Source of the DNA: CALECP01 sp964389925
GTDB lineage: Bacteria; Chloroflexota; Anaerolineae; Promineifilales; Promineifilaceae
Direction: 5' to 3'
Length of the DNA: 64,000 nt
Assembly (NCBI GenBank): GCA_964389925.1
Contig: CAYMGE010000007.1
Location: 1 to 64,000 of the forward strand
This document shows positions 43,716 to 51,809 of this stretch, one piece after another. The notes beneath the pieces are model-generated. The model worked only from the letters and a program-made list of their open reading frames with translations. It was not told the DNA's origin and did not search any database. The position numbers and the translations under genes were made by a program. Position 1 is the stretch's first letter. Every line of letters begins with the position of its first letter.

Positions 43716-45014
43716 TTACTCTGAGACGCAATCCTCATACGCAGGAATATAAATCTGCACGCCGGGTTGAATCAGAGAGGCATTTGGAATCTCATTGACA
43801 TTGGCAAGACACGTATATAGGTCGAACTCTCCATAAAATGTCAGAGCGATGCCACCAAGCAAGTCGCCTTCTTGAATCATATAAGTCGTCGCCTCAAATG
43901 CACACTCCTGCGGCATAATGCCAGATGCCATCAAGCCATTAACACGTGGGTCGTTTGTTGCGATGATAGGGAAAGCAGCCCGCGAACAGCCAAACTCAGC
44001 GACGTGCAGATCATCGTATTTCCCATCTTGCTTGAGCGCATCAAGCGTAATGCTGACCCATTCCGTCAATTCAGGTGCATTGATATTCGAGATAATGGTG
44101 TAAGGCTCGCGGGTAAACTCTCGTCCGCGCACGACGAGCAGCGAATCGTTACTTGCCAACGTTTCCAAAAACAACCCATCCGTTGAATACGCATCTGCAA
44201 CGCCGTTGCGGACAGCATTTAGGGCATCTTGGCGTTCTGGGTATTCCAATGGCAGTGGGGTTACAAACCCGTCTGGACACCAACGGTTGATGTTGGAAGG
44301 AACAGCTTGAACCGCCGTTGTTCCTTCCAATACTGCAACATATCCACCACTCAAATCACAAATCCCCTCGATGTCGGAGTTGACATTGACGACAATCCGT
44401 GCGCCATCGACAAAGTAAATTTCGCTGCATGAAACTTCCGCGCAACGACTGAGTGTGTGCGTAATCGCAGCAATTGCGATGTCAGCACGCCGTTCCTTCA
44501 CAGATGGAATACGGTCAGGGCTTGGCACGGGCAGCAGGCGCAATTCCAACCCCCAGCGTTTTGCAAACTCGCGTGCGATCTCAACATCAAGCCCTGTGCG
44601 GTTGCCGCTGCTGTCAATATAGCTAAATGGCGGGAAATTCTCCTGCACCGCAACTATGAGAACGCCATCTTCAATGGGGCAATACCCATTGACTTTGACC
44701 GTACAAGATGGTGTAGGTGTCGATGGGTCGACGACAGGTGTATTCGTTGGCACTTCAATGACAACAGGCTCAGTGGCAACGCCTGATATTAAAGTAGCGG
44801 GTTCTGTTACTACTTGGGGGATTTCATCAGATGGACTCGTTGGAACTATTTGCTCATTCTGATTTGACGTATTATCGACGGTATTGGATTCTAGTTCAGG
44901 ACTGGTTGTCTGACCGGTAAAGCTACTGACTAAGATAAAAACAGCCAGAATTACCAACAGTGCCAGAATCGCTAGAACAGTAAAAAGGATTTTGTTCGTA
45001 CCAGATGAACTCAT
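43716..45014 (-). CDS. Membrane-anchored family 3 solute-binding protein fused to LysM
   Basis: A 432-residue protein. One N-terminal transmembrane segment (about 10-33) is followed by a Ser/Thr/Pro linker. A family 3 extracellular solute-binding domain follows (about 115-350): VLIVAVQENFPPFSYIDSSG, RTGLDVEIAREFAKRWGLE, RADIAIAAITHTLSR and VRNGVADAYSTDG. Its Cys pairs suggest disulfides. A LysM domain occupies about 375-428: TYMIQEGDLLGGIALTFYG... NVNEIPNASLIQPGVQIYIP. LysM binds GlcNAc-containing wall polymers, so the receptor may be held at the wall. No ABC transporter permease or ATPase lies nearby, so it is perhaps a sensor rather than a transporter part. It follows the PBP gene. Confidence 0.82.
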   Translation of the reverse strand: MSSSGTNKILFTVLAILALLVILAVFILVSSFTGQTTSPELESNTVDNTSNQNEQIVPTSPSDEIPQVVTEPATLISGVATEPVVIEVPTNTPVVDPSTPTPSCTVKVNGYCPIEDGVLIVAVQENFPPFSYIDSSGNRTGLDVEIAREFAKRWGLELRLLPVPSPDRIPSVKERRADIAIAAITHTLSRCAEVSCSEIYFVDGARIVVNVNSDIEGICDLSGGYVAVLEGTTAVQAVPSNINRWCPDGFVTPLPLEYPERQDALNAVRNGVADAYSTDGLFLETLASNDSLLVVRGREFTREPYTIISNINAPELTEWVSITLDALKQDGKYDDLHVAEFGCSRAAFPIIATNDPRVNGLMASGIMPQECAFEATTYMIQEGDLLGGIALTFYGEFDLYTCLANVNEIPNASLIQPGVQIYIPAYEDCVSE

Positions 45015-45062
45015 GTTTCTTTCTCCCTCGTCGCGGCTTGCTTGTAGTAACTAAACTCTATA

Positions 45063-47231
45063 TCACTCCGAATTTATCTCCTCAAACACGTAGCCATCGG
45101 CCGCTAACCCCCGCAAAATCTCCCCCAAAGCCGCCACAGTTGGCGCACGATCCCCACCCCCATCGTGCAGCAACACAACCGCACCCGGATAGGCTTCCGC
45201 CAACACCTGCTCGCTGATCGGTGCAGCTTCTGATTGTTGCCAATCTTTTGGATCGATGTCCCAGAAGACGGGCAGATAGTTGAACTCGGCCGCCAACGCC
45301 ACCCCTTCCGCATCAAACAGACCAAACGGTGGGCGTAACAACCGTTGTCCCGTCGCTATGCCGGTCGTCGCTTCGATGATGAGTTGCGCCTGATTGATCT
45401 CGTCAAAAAACGCGCTGCGCTCCAATCCTTTCAGCGTGCGATGTGTCAACGTATGATTGCTGATCTTATGCCCATCCGCGACGATTTGTTGCGCCAGTTC
45501 TGGATAGCGTCGGACATTTTGGCCTGTGACAAAGAAGGTTGCTGTCGCATCATACTGTTTAAGCAGCGTGAGGACTTGCTGAGTGTAAGTTGGGTGGGGG
45601 CCGTCGTCAAAAGTTAGGTAGATGATGGGGCGATTATCGGCCGAATGTGTCGCCAAATCCAACGTATCTATCTCGACAACGGGCTGTACGCTGCTCAAGC
45701 CAAGATAGGTCAGAGCTGCCTGTCCAACCTCAGCAAAAATCGGCGCGGCGACCTGTGATCCCTCCCCGCCATTTTCGACGATGACCGCGAGTGCCAGCGT
45801 CGCTTGTTCACTTTCGATGAAGCCGGTAAACCAAGCGTGTGGCTCCGTATCCTCATCGCCAACCTGTGCCGTTCCCGTTTTGCCGCCCACAACATGTCCG
45901 GCGATCTGTGCCTGTGTGCCTGTGCCATCGGTCACGGCGGCGATCATCATCTCGCGCATAGTCGCGGCGGTGGCAGCACTGACGCTGTTGGGCAGCCATG
46001 TCGTGGGCTGTGTCTCTTGGGTGGTGCGGGCGTTTGGTGTCTTGACCATTTTCACAAGATACGGGGCGGGAACATTGCCCTCATTGATAATCGTTGCACT
46101 CATCAACGCGATGTGCAGCGGCGAGGCAAGCAGTTCACCTTGCCCTATAGCTGTATGTGCGCGAAATAGTGCGCTGTTCTCCAAATTCTCCATGCTATTT
46201 GCTAGCTGTGCGCCTGCTGTCGTGATCTCCAGTGGTGGCACAACGTTGCGACTAAAACCGAATCCTTCACTGTATGCAATCATTTGCTCGGCCGACATCT
46301 CAGCCCCAATCTCAGCAAACGCCGCATTTGCGGACGTTGCATACGCTCCTGTCACGTCGAGTATGGACTCAACGTGGTTATGGTCTTCAATGATACCACC
46401 CTCGACTTCGTATGTATAGTACGGAGAACCCTGATCTGTATAGAGTGTGGGGCTGAAATCGAACTGGGTCTCGGCCGAAATCTGCCCACTGTCCAGCGCA
46501 GCCGCCAATGAAACCGTCTTCCAAGTTGAACCCGGCGCATAGAGTCCTTCGGCCGCCCGATTGAACAGCGTGTAATCACAGCTATCCGCGCAGGAGAGCA
46601 GTTCAGCCCCATAGCTGCGGTCGTTGAGCAAGCGGTTGGGATCAAATGTCGGTGTGCTAGCCAGCGCATAGACCTCCCCCGTTTCCGCATTCAGAACGAC
46701 AACCGCGCCGCGCTCACCACCCAGCGCATTGGTCGCCACCTGTTGAATGCGGCTGTCGATGGTCAAATGAACGTCGTTGCCAACCTGCTGCCGATTTGCC
46801 AAAGCCGCCCAGCGATTGTCGAGCCGCTCGCGCCCTAGCAACGTCTCGTTGTAGGTGTATTCAATACCGCTCAATCCCGTGCCGATTTGTGAGACATAGC
46901 CGACGAGGTGCGCGGCATAGATGTCGCTGTAAATGCGATAGCCCGCTTCGTCATAGGCGAGCGGCCGCCCTATGCGGTCATAAATTGTGCCGCGCTCGAT
47001 CCCTTGCAGATAGGCGACGGTGCGCTGATTCAGACCGGGCGGCAACTGCTCGTAATAACTCGTCGAAAGGGCTTCACTATCCTGACCATAGCGTTCGGCC
47101 GCAGCAAATGGGTCGAGCGCGAGTGGCTCATAGGGACGAAAGAGCGGCCAACGCACTGCGCCCCACAGCGCAATACCGACTAAAATAGCAACGACAATCG
47201 TAATATGCTGAATGCGATGGGTGAGTGTCAT
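45063..47231 (-). CDS. Class B penicillin-binding protein fused to NodB polysaccharide deacetylase
   Basis: A 722-residue fusion with one N-terminal membrane segment (about 10-28). The first part matches actinobacterial PbpA-type transpeptidases: RGTIYDRIGRPLAY, then the catalytic Ser-x-x-Lys APGSTWKTV (about residue 240), SxN in YATSANAAFAEIG (about 305) and KTG in VGGKTGTAQ (about 455). The last 190 residues are a complete NodB domain: IIYLTFDDGPHPTYTQQVL (motif 1, metal Asp), NHTLTHRTL (His pair, motif 2), LRPPFG (motif 3) and a final VLLHDGGGDR (motif 5). It would cross-link new glycan and deacetylate sugar residues on it. The ATG overlaps the end of rodA, as in SEDS-PBP pairs. Confidence 0.93.
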   Translation of the reverse strand: MTLTHRIQHITIVVAILVGIALWGAVRWPLFRPYEPLALDPFAAAERYGQDSEALSTSYYEQLPPGLNQRTVAYLQGIERGTIYDRIGRPLAYDEAGYRIYSDIYAAHLVGYVSQIGTGLSGIEYTYNETLLGRERLDNRWAALANRQQVGNDVHLTIDSRIQQVATNALGGERGAVVVLNAETGEVYALASTPTFDPNRLLNDRSYGAELLSCADSCDYTLFNRAAEGLYAPGSTWKTVSLAAALDSGQISAETQFDFSPTLYTDQGSPYYTYEVEGGIIEDHNHVESILDVTGAYATSANAAFAEIGAEMSAEQMIAYSEGFGFSRNVVPPLEITTAGAQLANSMENLENSALFRAHTAIGQGELLASPLHIALMSATIINEGNVPAPYLVKMVKTPNARTTQETQPTTWLPNSVSAATAATMREMMIAAVTDGTGTQAQIAGHVVGGKTGTAQVGDEDTEPHAWFTGFIESEQATLALAVIVENGGEGSQVAAPIFAEVGQAALTYLGLSSVQPVVEIDTLDLATHSADNRPIIYLTFDDGPHPTYTQQVLTLLKQYDATATFFVTGQNVRRYPELAQQIVADGHKISNHTLTHRTLKGLERSAFFDEINQAQLIIEATTGIATGQRLLRPPFGLFDAEGVALAAEFNYLPVFWDIDPKDWQQSEAAPISEQVLAEAYPGAVVLLHDGGGDRAPTVAALGEILRGLAADGYVFEEINSE

Positions 47232-48619
47232 CCGTGTTTTTCCTCAAGGCGTAGGGCGAGGGCGAGAACGATGCCGATCTCGGCCGAGTTAACCAACAGT
47301 GCCACGCCGCCTTTGCTCATAAACGGCACGGTGATGCCGGTCATAATCGTCAAGTTAAACGTGCCGGTCGCCATAAAGAACATCTGACAACACAGATGTG
47401 TCACAATCCCGATGATGACGATCCGTTCAAAGAGTTGATAAGCTGGCAACAAAAGTGCCACTCGCAACATGCGCCAAAAAAGTAGCAAATAGAGCGTAAA
47501 CAAAATTGCGATCACGACGAGACCAAACTCTTCGGCCGTTGCCGCTAAAATAAAGTCAGACAAACCTAACGGGATAAACTCAGAATGTCCAAACCCGGCC
47601 CCTTGCCCCCATAACCCCCCTTCAATCGCGCCGTAGATCGCCTGCTGTAGCTGAATGCCGGAGCTGACATAGATTGGCTCGCCCCAAAATGGCGAAATCT
47701 CCGTACTCCATGGATTGCGAAACGCCATCCAGCGATCAACGACGCGCACGGGCAGCGAGACAAACTGCATCAATATCACCCCCAATATCGCGCTGACCGC
47801 GATGCCCGACACAGCGATGCTCAAAAAGGCGCGTGTCTGCAACCCCGTATACAACAAAACGAGCAGCAGGGGGGTCAAAACGAGCAGTGCGCCGAGGTCA
47901 GCCATCCAAAAGAGTAGGAGTGCGGCGATGCCAAAAACGAGCAAGCCGGGCAGTAGATAAATCGGTCGCGGATAAGTCAAAAATCCAAACACATGTTCCG
48001 AACTGCCCGCATCCTCGCCCACATAGTCGATATACCACGCTAAAAAGAAGATCAGGGCAACTTTGACAAGCTCGGTCGTCTGAATCGCCAGCGTATTTGC
48101 GACAGACAGATTAATCGTTGCACCTGTCGCTTCGTCCGCTTGCCCAAACAAAATCGTGATAACCAGCAAAAAGAGGCTGCCCGCCATCATAATCAGCACG
48201 GTGTAGCGATTTCGCATCAGGCGTTCGATGATCTGGGGGAAGAGCAGCAGGAATGCGATGATGACACAGCCCGGCCAAAGACCACGCTGGATTTGCTGAT
48301 TTGCCAACAGTGTGCCACCGACGAGATTGACCATGATTAGCCCAAACGCGAGGATCATGGCGAGCAGAGGCCAAATCAATTGATTCCCGCGCAGTCGCCG
48401 GAGGCAGAGCGCAAAATGAATCCCCCAGACTGGCACTGCGTAACTGAGGGTCAGCGCGACCACGATGCCTATTGCAGCCAGCGGTGCAGCGTCATTTTGC
48501 AACTGCTTGGCGATTTCGGTCATGGCAAAGCCGAGAACAGCAATAGCGGTGGTGATACCGAGCAGGGTCGCCTCAGTGGGGCGGAAATTCGGCCGAAAAC
48601 GCGGCGCACGACGTACCAT
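47228..48619 (-). CDS. rodA: SEDS family peptidoglycan polymerase (RodA/FtsW)
   Basis: A 463-residue polytopic membrane protein with about ten to twelve transmembrane segments. SEDS motifs include QTTELVKVALIFFLAWYIDYVG, ADLGALLVLTPLLLVLLYTG and QLQQAIYGAIEGGLWGQGAGFGHSEFIPLGLSDFILAATAEEFG, where the family has the Q-x(n)-GG-x-G-x-G... and AxxxEExG elements. It polymerises lipid II glycan strands together with the class B PBP encoded next. Its ATG shares a base with the stop of the small FHA gene (TAATG). Assignment to RodA over FtsW rests on operon order. Confidence 0.92.
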   Translation of the reverse strand: MVRRAPRFRPNFRPTEATLLGITTAIAVLGFAMTEIAKQLQNDAAPLAAIGIVVALTLSYAVPVWGIHFALCLRRLRGNQLIWPLLAMILAFGLIMVNLVGGTLLANQQIQRGLWPGCVIIAFLLLFPQIIERLMRNRYTVLIMMAGSLFLLVITILFGQADEATGATINLSVANTLAIQTTELVKVALIFFLAWYIDYVGEDAGSSEHVFGFLTYPRPIYLLPGLLVFGIAALLLFWMADLGALLVLTPLLLVLLYTGLQTRAFLSIAVSGIAVSAILGVILMQFVSLPVRVVDRWMAFRNPWSTEISPFWGEPIYVSSGIQLQQAIYGAIEGGLWGQGAGFGHSEFIPLGLSDFILAATAEEFGLVVIAILFTLYLLLFWRMLRVALLLPAYQLFERIVIIGIVTHLCCQMFFMATGTFNLTIMTGITVPFMSKGGVALLVNSAEIGIVLALALRLEEKHG

Positions 48620-49068
48620 TATGCCTGCGCTCCTTCGATCAGCTCAAATGTCACCGACCCAATCGTAATTTTGTCATGCGTATTCAACGGGGACTCTGCC
48701 TTATGCAGCTTTGTTCCATTGATAAGCGTGCCATACGAACTCATGTCGCGCAGATGCCAATTGACACCGTCGTACAAAAATTTCGCGTGTGAGCTTGAAA
48801 CGGTGGCATCGTCGATAATCAGCGTGTTGTCGTCGCCGCGCCCGATTGTCGTTTGCGGGTCGAGCGCGAAGGTTGTGCCAAAGGGCATCGCGGTGTTATC
48901 GGCCGATGTAACGCGCAGATAGCCGGGCCGAAAGCGTTTGATCTGGTCACCCGCTGGCACATGCTGCACCATCTCTTTGCGAACTGCTCGCAAAATGAGC
49001 AGCAAAAAGAGAAAGAGCAGCAAAACAAAGATAATACGAAAAATTAAGTGAGCGGAATACCAAGCCAT
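48619..49068 (-). CDS. fhaB: Membrane FHA-domain protein (FhaB/FipA-like)
   Basis: A 149-residue protein. One N-terminal transmembrane segment (LIFRIIFVLLLFLFLLLIL, about 8-26) is followed by a cytoplasmic FHA domain with TIGRGDDNTLIIDDATVSSSHAKFLYDG (about 73-100) and SSYGTLINGTKL. FHA domains bind phosphothreonine, so the protein would recruit a Thr-phosphorylated partner to RodA-PBP. Size, topology and place before rodA match actinobacterial FhaB. Confidence 0.88.
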   Translation of the reverse strand: MAWYSAHLIFRIIFVLLLFLFLLLILRAVRKEMVQHVPAGDQIKRFRPGYLRVTSADNTAMPFGTTFALDPQTTIGRGDDNTLIIDDATVSSSHAKFLYDGVNWHLRDMSSYGTLINGTKLHKAESPLNTHDKITIGSVTFELIEGAQA

Positions 49069-49097
49069 TTATGACCTCATTATCAAAACGCAACTGC

Positions 49098-50438
49098 TCA
49101 GGCTGGTCTTCCGACCGAGCCTGTTGGTGTGTAAAAGCGCAAAATCGCGCAGCCTTTTTCGTGGCGCGTCGGCCGATCCCTTTCCAGCGATGCCAACACA
49201 ATCTCGTCCCCATCCGACAACGTGTGTCCCCAAGAGCCGCCAATGCGTGCGCCGTTGGCAAACGTACCGTTGGTCGATGGCTTGCCGTTGTAGCCATCGT
49301 AGAGCTTGAACACGCCGTCCTCAAAGCGGATGTGGGCGTGTTTGCTGCTGACGAGTCCGGCCTTCTGGACGGCAGGGATGGTGATGTGGATGTCGCAGTC
49401 GGCCGAGCGTCCCAACACAACGACCTCTTTCTCGATCAGCCACTTCTGCCCGTCATTTGTCGCAATCAGCATTCCCTCAACTGGCAGTGCCGACGATGGT
49501 AGTGGTGCTGTCGCTACCTGATTCTCTTCGACAAATTCGTAGACAATCTTGACCTCGTAGGGCGTGTAGTCTTCGCTGGGATGCAGTTCGATCACGGGTT
49601 TGCCCGAAAGCGCATACCGTTCACGGTTTAGGCGTTTGTTGCGGCCGAAGACCTCCTCGATCAGTGTACGCGCTAGCTGTTGGCTAAACTGCTGGGTGAC
49701 CCCCTGAAATCGCTGCTCAAATAGCGACGTATTGACGTAAATACGATACAAATTTGGCAAATAGCTGACGTGACGCAACTCACGATGCGCCTTTTTGTCA
49801 AATGCACAGGTTAGGAGTTCTCGCTCGACGCGCCGTGCGTCTACCTCAGACTGAAAGAGTTGCTGGATTCGTGTGACCAGTGAGGGGCGTGAAGCGTTAT
49901 TGGGTAGTTCTGCTGGCGATGTTTCCTCTAGGAGCAACGGCATGTCTAAAGGGGGTTGCGTTTTCTCGCGTCGTGGGGTGACATCTGACGGCACGCTCGT
50001 CTTCTGCGTCCGATTGGCACGGTCGTGACTGAGCAGCAGGCGTGACATACGGCGCAGTTCGCGGTCAGGGCGTTTTTCAGCAATTTTATTGACAAAAGAC
50101 GACAGCGAGTTACAAAGTTGAACAATATCCTTTAACACAGGTGCTTCGGTTTTTATCGCTGTCTCGCCAAAGAAAAATGGGTGTATCGAGTAATTTTGAC
50201 CCAATATGTCTTCGATAGTGGCACAGGCTGAATACAGCAATTCATCGTCTGCTCGTTCCCCAATGATTGCGACTAAAATCGTCTCGGCCGTCAACAACAC
50301 CATGTCAACAGGCACTTGATAATTTAACCCCACCAATCCATAAACGGTTCCCGTATGCTTTTCCGCGACCGCCTCTAAGGCGGCAACGACATCGGGGTTT
50401 GCTTTGGCTGATCCATACACAATATCTGCATTCTTCAT
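49098..50438 (-). CDS. fhaA: FhaA-like protein (DUF3662 + FHA)
   Basis: A 446-residue cytoplasmic protein. An N-terminal domain of about 140 residues (MKNADIVYGSAKANPDVVAAL) is not known from actinobacterial FhaA; it may be nuclease-related-like but lacks clear catalytic residues. DUF3662 lies at about 188-315 (VDARRVERELLTCAFDKKAHR... YRIYVNTSLFEQRFQG). A C-terminal FHA domain lies at about 350-430 (VVLGRSADCDIHITIPAV, SKHAHIRFED, STNGTFANGARI). In mycobacteria FhaA acts with MviN and the kinases in wall synthesis. It is the first gene of the fhaA-fhaB-rodA-pbpA operon. Confidence 0.88.
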   Translation of the reverse strand: MKNADIVYGSAKANPDVVAALEAVAEKHTGTVYGLVGLNYQVPVDMVLLTAETILVAIIGERADDELLYSACATIEDILGQNYSIHPFFFGETAIKTEAPVLKDIVQLCNSLSSFVNKIAEKRPDRELRRMSRLLLSHDRANRTQKTSVPSDVTPRREKTQPPLDMPLLLEETSPAELPNNASRPSLVTRIQQLFQSEVDARRVERELLTCAFDKKAHRELRHVSYLPNLYRIYVNTSLFEQRFQGVTQQFSQQLARTLIEEVFGRNKRLNRERYALSGKPVIELHPSEDYTPYEVKIVYEFVEENQVATAPLPSSALPVEGMLIATNDGQKWLIEKEVVVLGRSADCDIHITIPAVQKAGLVSSKHAHIRFEDGVFKLYDGYNGKPSTNGTFANGARIGGSWGHTLSDGDEIVLASLERDRPTRHEKGCAILRFYTPTGSVGRPA

Positions 50439-50603
50439 ACCATTATCATATATCGCATCTGCCTATTACTGTACAACCCGTTGGGTCAGATTGCCGACAA
50501 TTGCAGACAAACAAATTCACTCTCCTCACACATCGTTTTCTCACAAATGACCTTGCACCATTTTTGGGGTGATTTTGCGGCCGAAACGCGGTCTCTCCCC
50601 CAC

Positions 50604-50632
50604 TTGACTCATTATGAATACATCGTGTATTC
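50604..50632 (+). promoter_or_regulatory. Candidate promoter with overlapping 17-bp palindrome
   Basis: TTGACT (50604) and TGTATT (50626) are separated by 16 bp. The palindrome GAATACA-tcg-TGTATTC (50616-50632) covers the -10 region, which would suit a repressor. It points to the deacetylase gene about 160 bp away. Confidence 0.35.
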
Positions 50633-50717
50633 AATTTGTGGGAGGAATGAGCAACCAACCAGCAAAGCGTAAATATCGCTTTTCAGCAGTCAGAGAATGC
50701 GCCATAATCCCGTGTCC

Positions 50718-50736
50718 ACTGAGCTTGTCGAAGTGA
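50718..50736. repeat. CACTGAGCTTGTCGAAGTG intergenic repeat
   Basis: A 19-bp sequence with CACT/AGTG ends. I recall the same or complementary sequence (TTCGACAAGCTCAGTG) as a frequent intergenic repeat in unrelated bacterial genomes. Only one copy was seen here. Confidence 0.35.
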
Positions 50737-50792
50737 GAAAGCAGACTTAATCTGTCAAATTGACAACAGCCTGAAAGCCACGTAAGGTGAAA

Positions 50793-51809
50793 ATGGAAAA
50801 TTGGAAGTTAGGTCGCTGGGTAGCGACGCTTGTTTGGCTATGTCTAATGAGTTGTAGCAATTTAGTGGTGATTGAGCCGACGATTCTGCCATCCGCCACG
50901 TCAGTTTCATCCCCAACAACAACGCCAACAAATGTACCAACGGCAACGATGGCGCGAACATTGCCACCGCCGCCAACGTTCACATCGGCCGCAACTGCAA
51001 TTATTCCCACCACGTCACCACCAACGCTAGAGCCAACCGAAATCCCAACGCTAGAGCCAACAGCGACGATAGAGGAAGCGGTCACATTCGATGAGAATGA
51101 TTGTTTGCCCCGTGCTGAGGTAACAAACGCACAGGCTCCTCTACGTGTGACAGGCGTAGATTGGGCGCGACCTCCCGCTTGGCAAAATGAAGTTTTCTCA
51201 GGGCGGGGCGCAAATAGTTTGATTCATCTAGGCTTTGATGTTGAGGGCAACCCCGAACCGATTGCCGAGATTCTCGACGTGCTGGACAAACACAATGTGA
51301 AAACGACGATGTTTATTCTCGGACGCTGGGCAGATGCTAATCCCGCGTGGATCGAGCAGTTTGTGCAGCGTGGTCATGAACTCGCCAATCACACCTACAC
51401 GCACGGTAATATGAAAGAGATGGATGCGGCAACCGTGCAAGACGAGCTGAATCGTGTGGAAGATATTGTGCAACGCTTGACGGGCAAGACGACAAAGCCG
51501 TGGTTGCGTCCCCCGTTTGGCTCGCGCTCTGACGTGAGCCTTGCCGCTGCCTACGAAGCAGGCTGGACAACCGTCATCTGGTCGGGCAGCCCGGAAGATT
51601 GGCGGCCTGAATTCGACGAAGACCAAATGTGCCGCACGTTGATGGCATCGAGCCATGCGGGTGGCATTCTTTACGCGCATACGGGACGCTCCGAAATGCC
51701 CGCCGTTATCGACCGCTATATCGGCACGATGCAGCAGCGTGGCTTTACATTTGTGCCACTGACCGTTTTATTAAGTGAGAATCCGATGATCTATCTGGTG
51801 GAGGAGTAA
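50793..51809 (+). CDS. Secreted polysaccharide deacetylase lipoprotein (NodB)
   Basis: A protein of about 338 residues. The signal ends in a lipobox (WLCLMSCSN). A Thr/Pro-rich spacer (about 25-95) leads to a NodB domain: SLIHLGFDVEGNPEPIAEIL (metal Asp in an altered FDxE), HELANHTYTHGNM (His pair), LRPPFGSRS and a C-terminal GGILYAHTGRSE. It would deacetylate a GlcNAc-containing wall or exopolysaccharide outside the membrane. ATG 50793 follows AAGGTG closely. It is divergent from the fhaA-rodA-PBP operon, whose PBP carries another NodB domain. The lipoprotein gene after it overlaps by one base. Confidence 0.9.
   Translation: MENWKLGRWVATLVWLCLMSCSNLVVIEPTILPSATSVSSPTTTPTNVPTATMARTLPPPPTFTSAATAIIPTTSPPTLEPTEIPTLEPTATIEEAVTFDENDCLPRAEVTNAQAPLRVTGVDWARPPAWQNEVFSGRGANSLIHLGFDVEGNPEPIAEILDVLDKHNVKTTMFILGRWADANPAWIEQFVQRGHELANHTYTHGNMKEMDAATVQDELNRVEDIVQRLTGKTTKPWLRPPFGSRSDVSLAAAYEAGWTTVIWSGSPEDWRPEFDEDQMCRTLMASSHAGGILYAHTGRSEMPAVIDRYIGTMQQRGFTFVPLTVLLSENPMIYLVEE

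Larger units (their letters stand above)
50439..50792. other. Divergent spacer between the fhaA operon and deacetylase gene
   Basis: About 350 bp without a gene. It contains a possible promoter with a palindrome, a CACTGAGCTTGTCGAAGTG-type repeat and, near 50744-50765, the sequence AATCTGTCAAATTGACAACAG with a TGTCAAaTTGACA palindrome. No further reading frame or RNA gene is supported. Confidence 0.6.

Noticed and set aside
45063..50438. Division cell wall (dcw) cluster
   Set aside because: No mur, ftsA, ftsZ or ftsQ genes are present; the order is that of the fha-rodA-pbpA locus.
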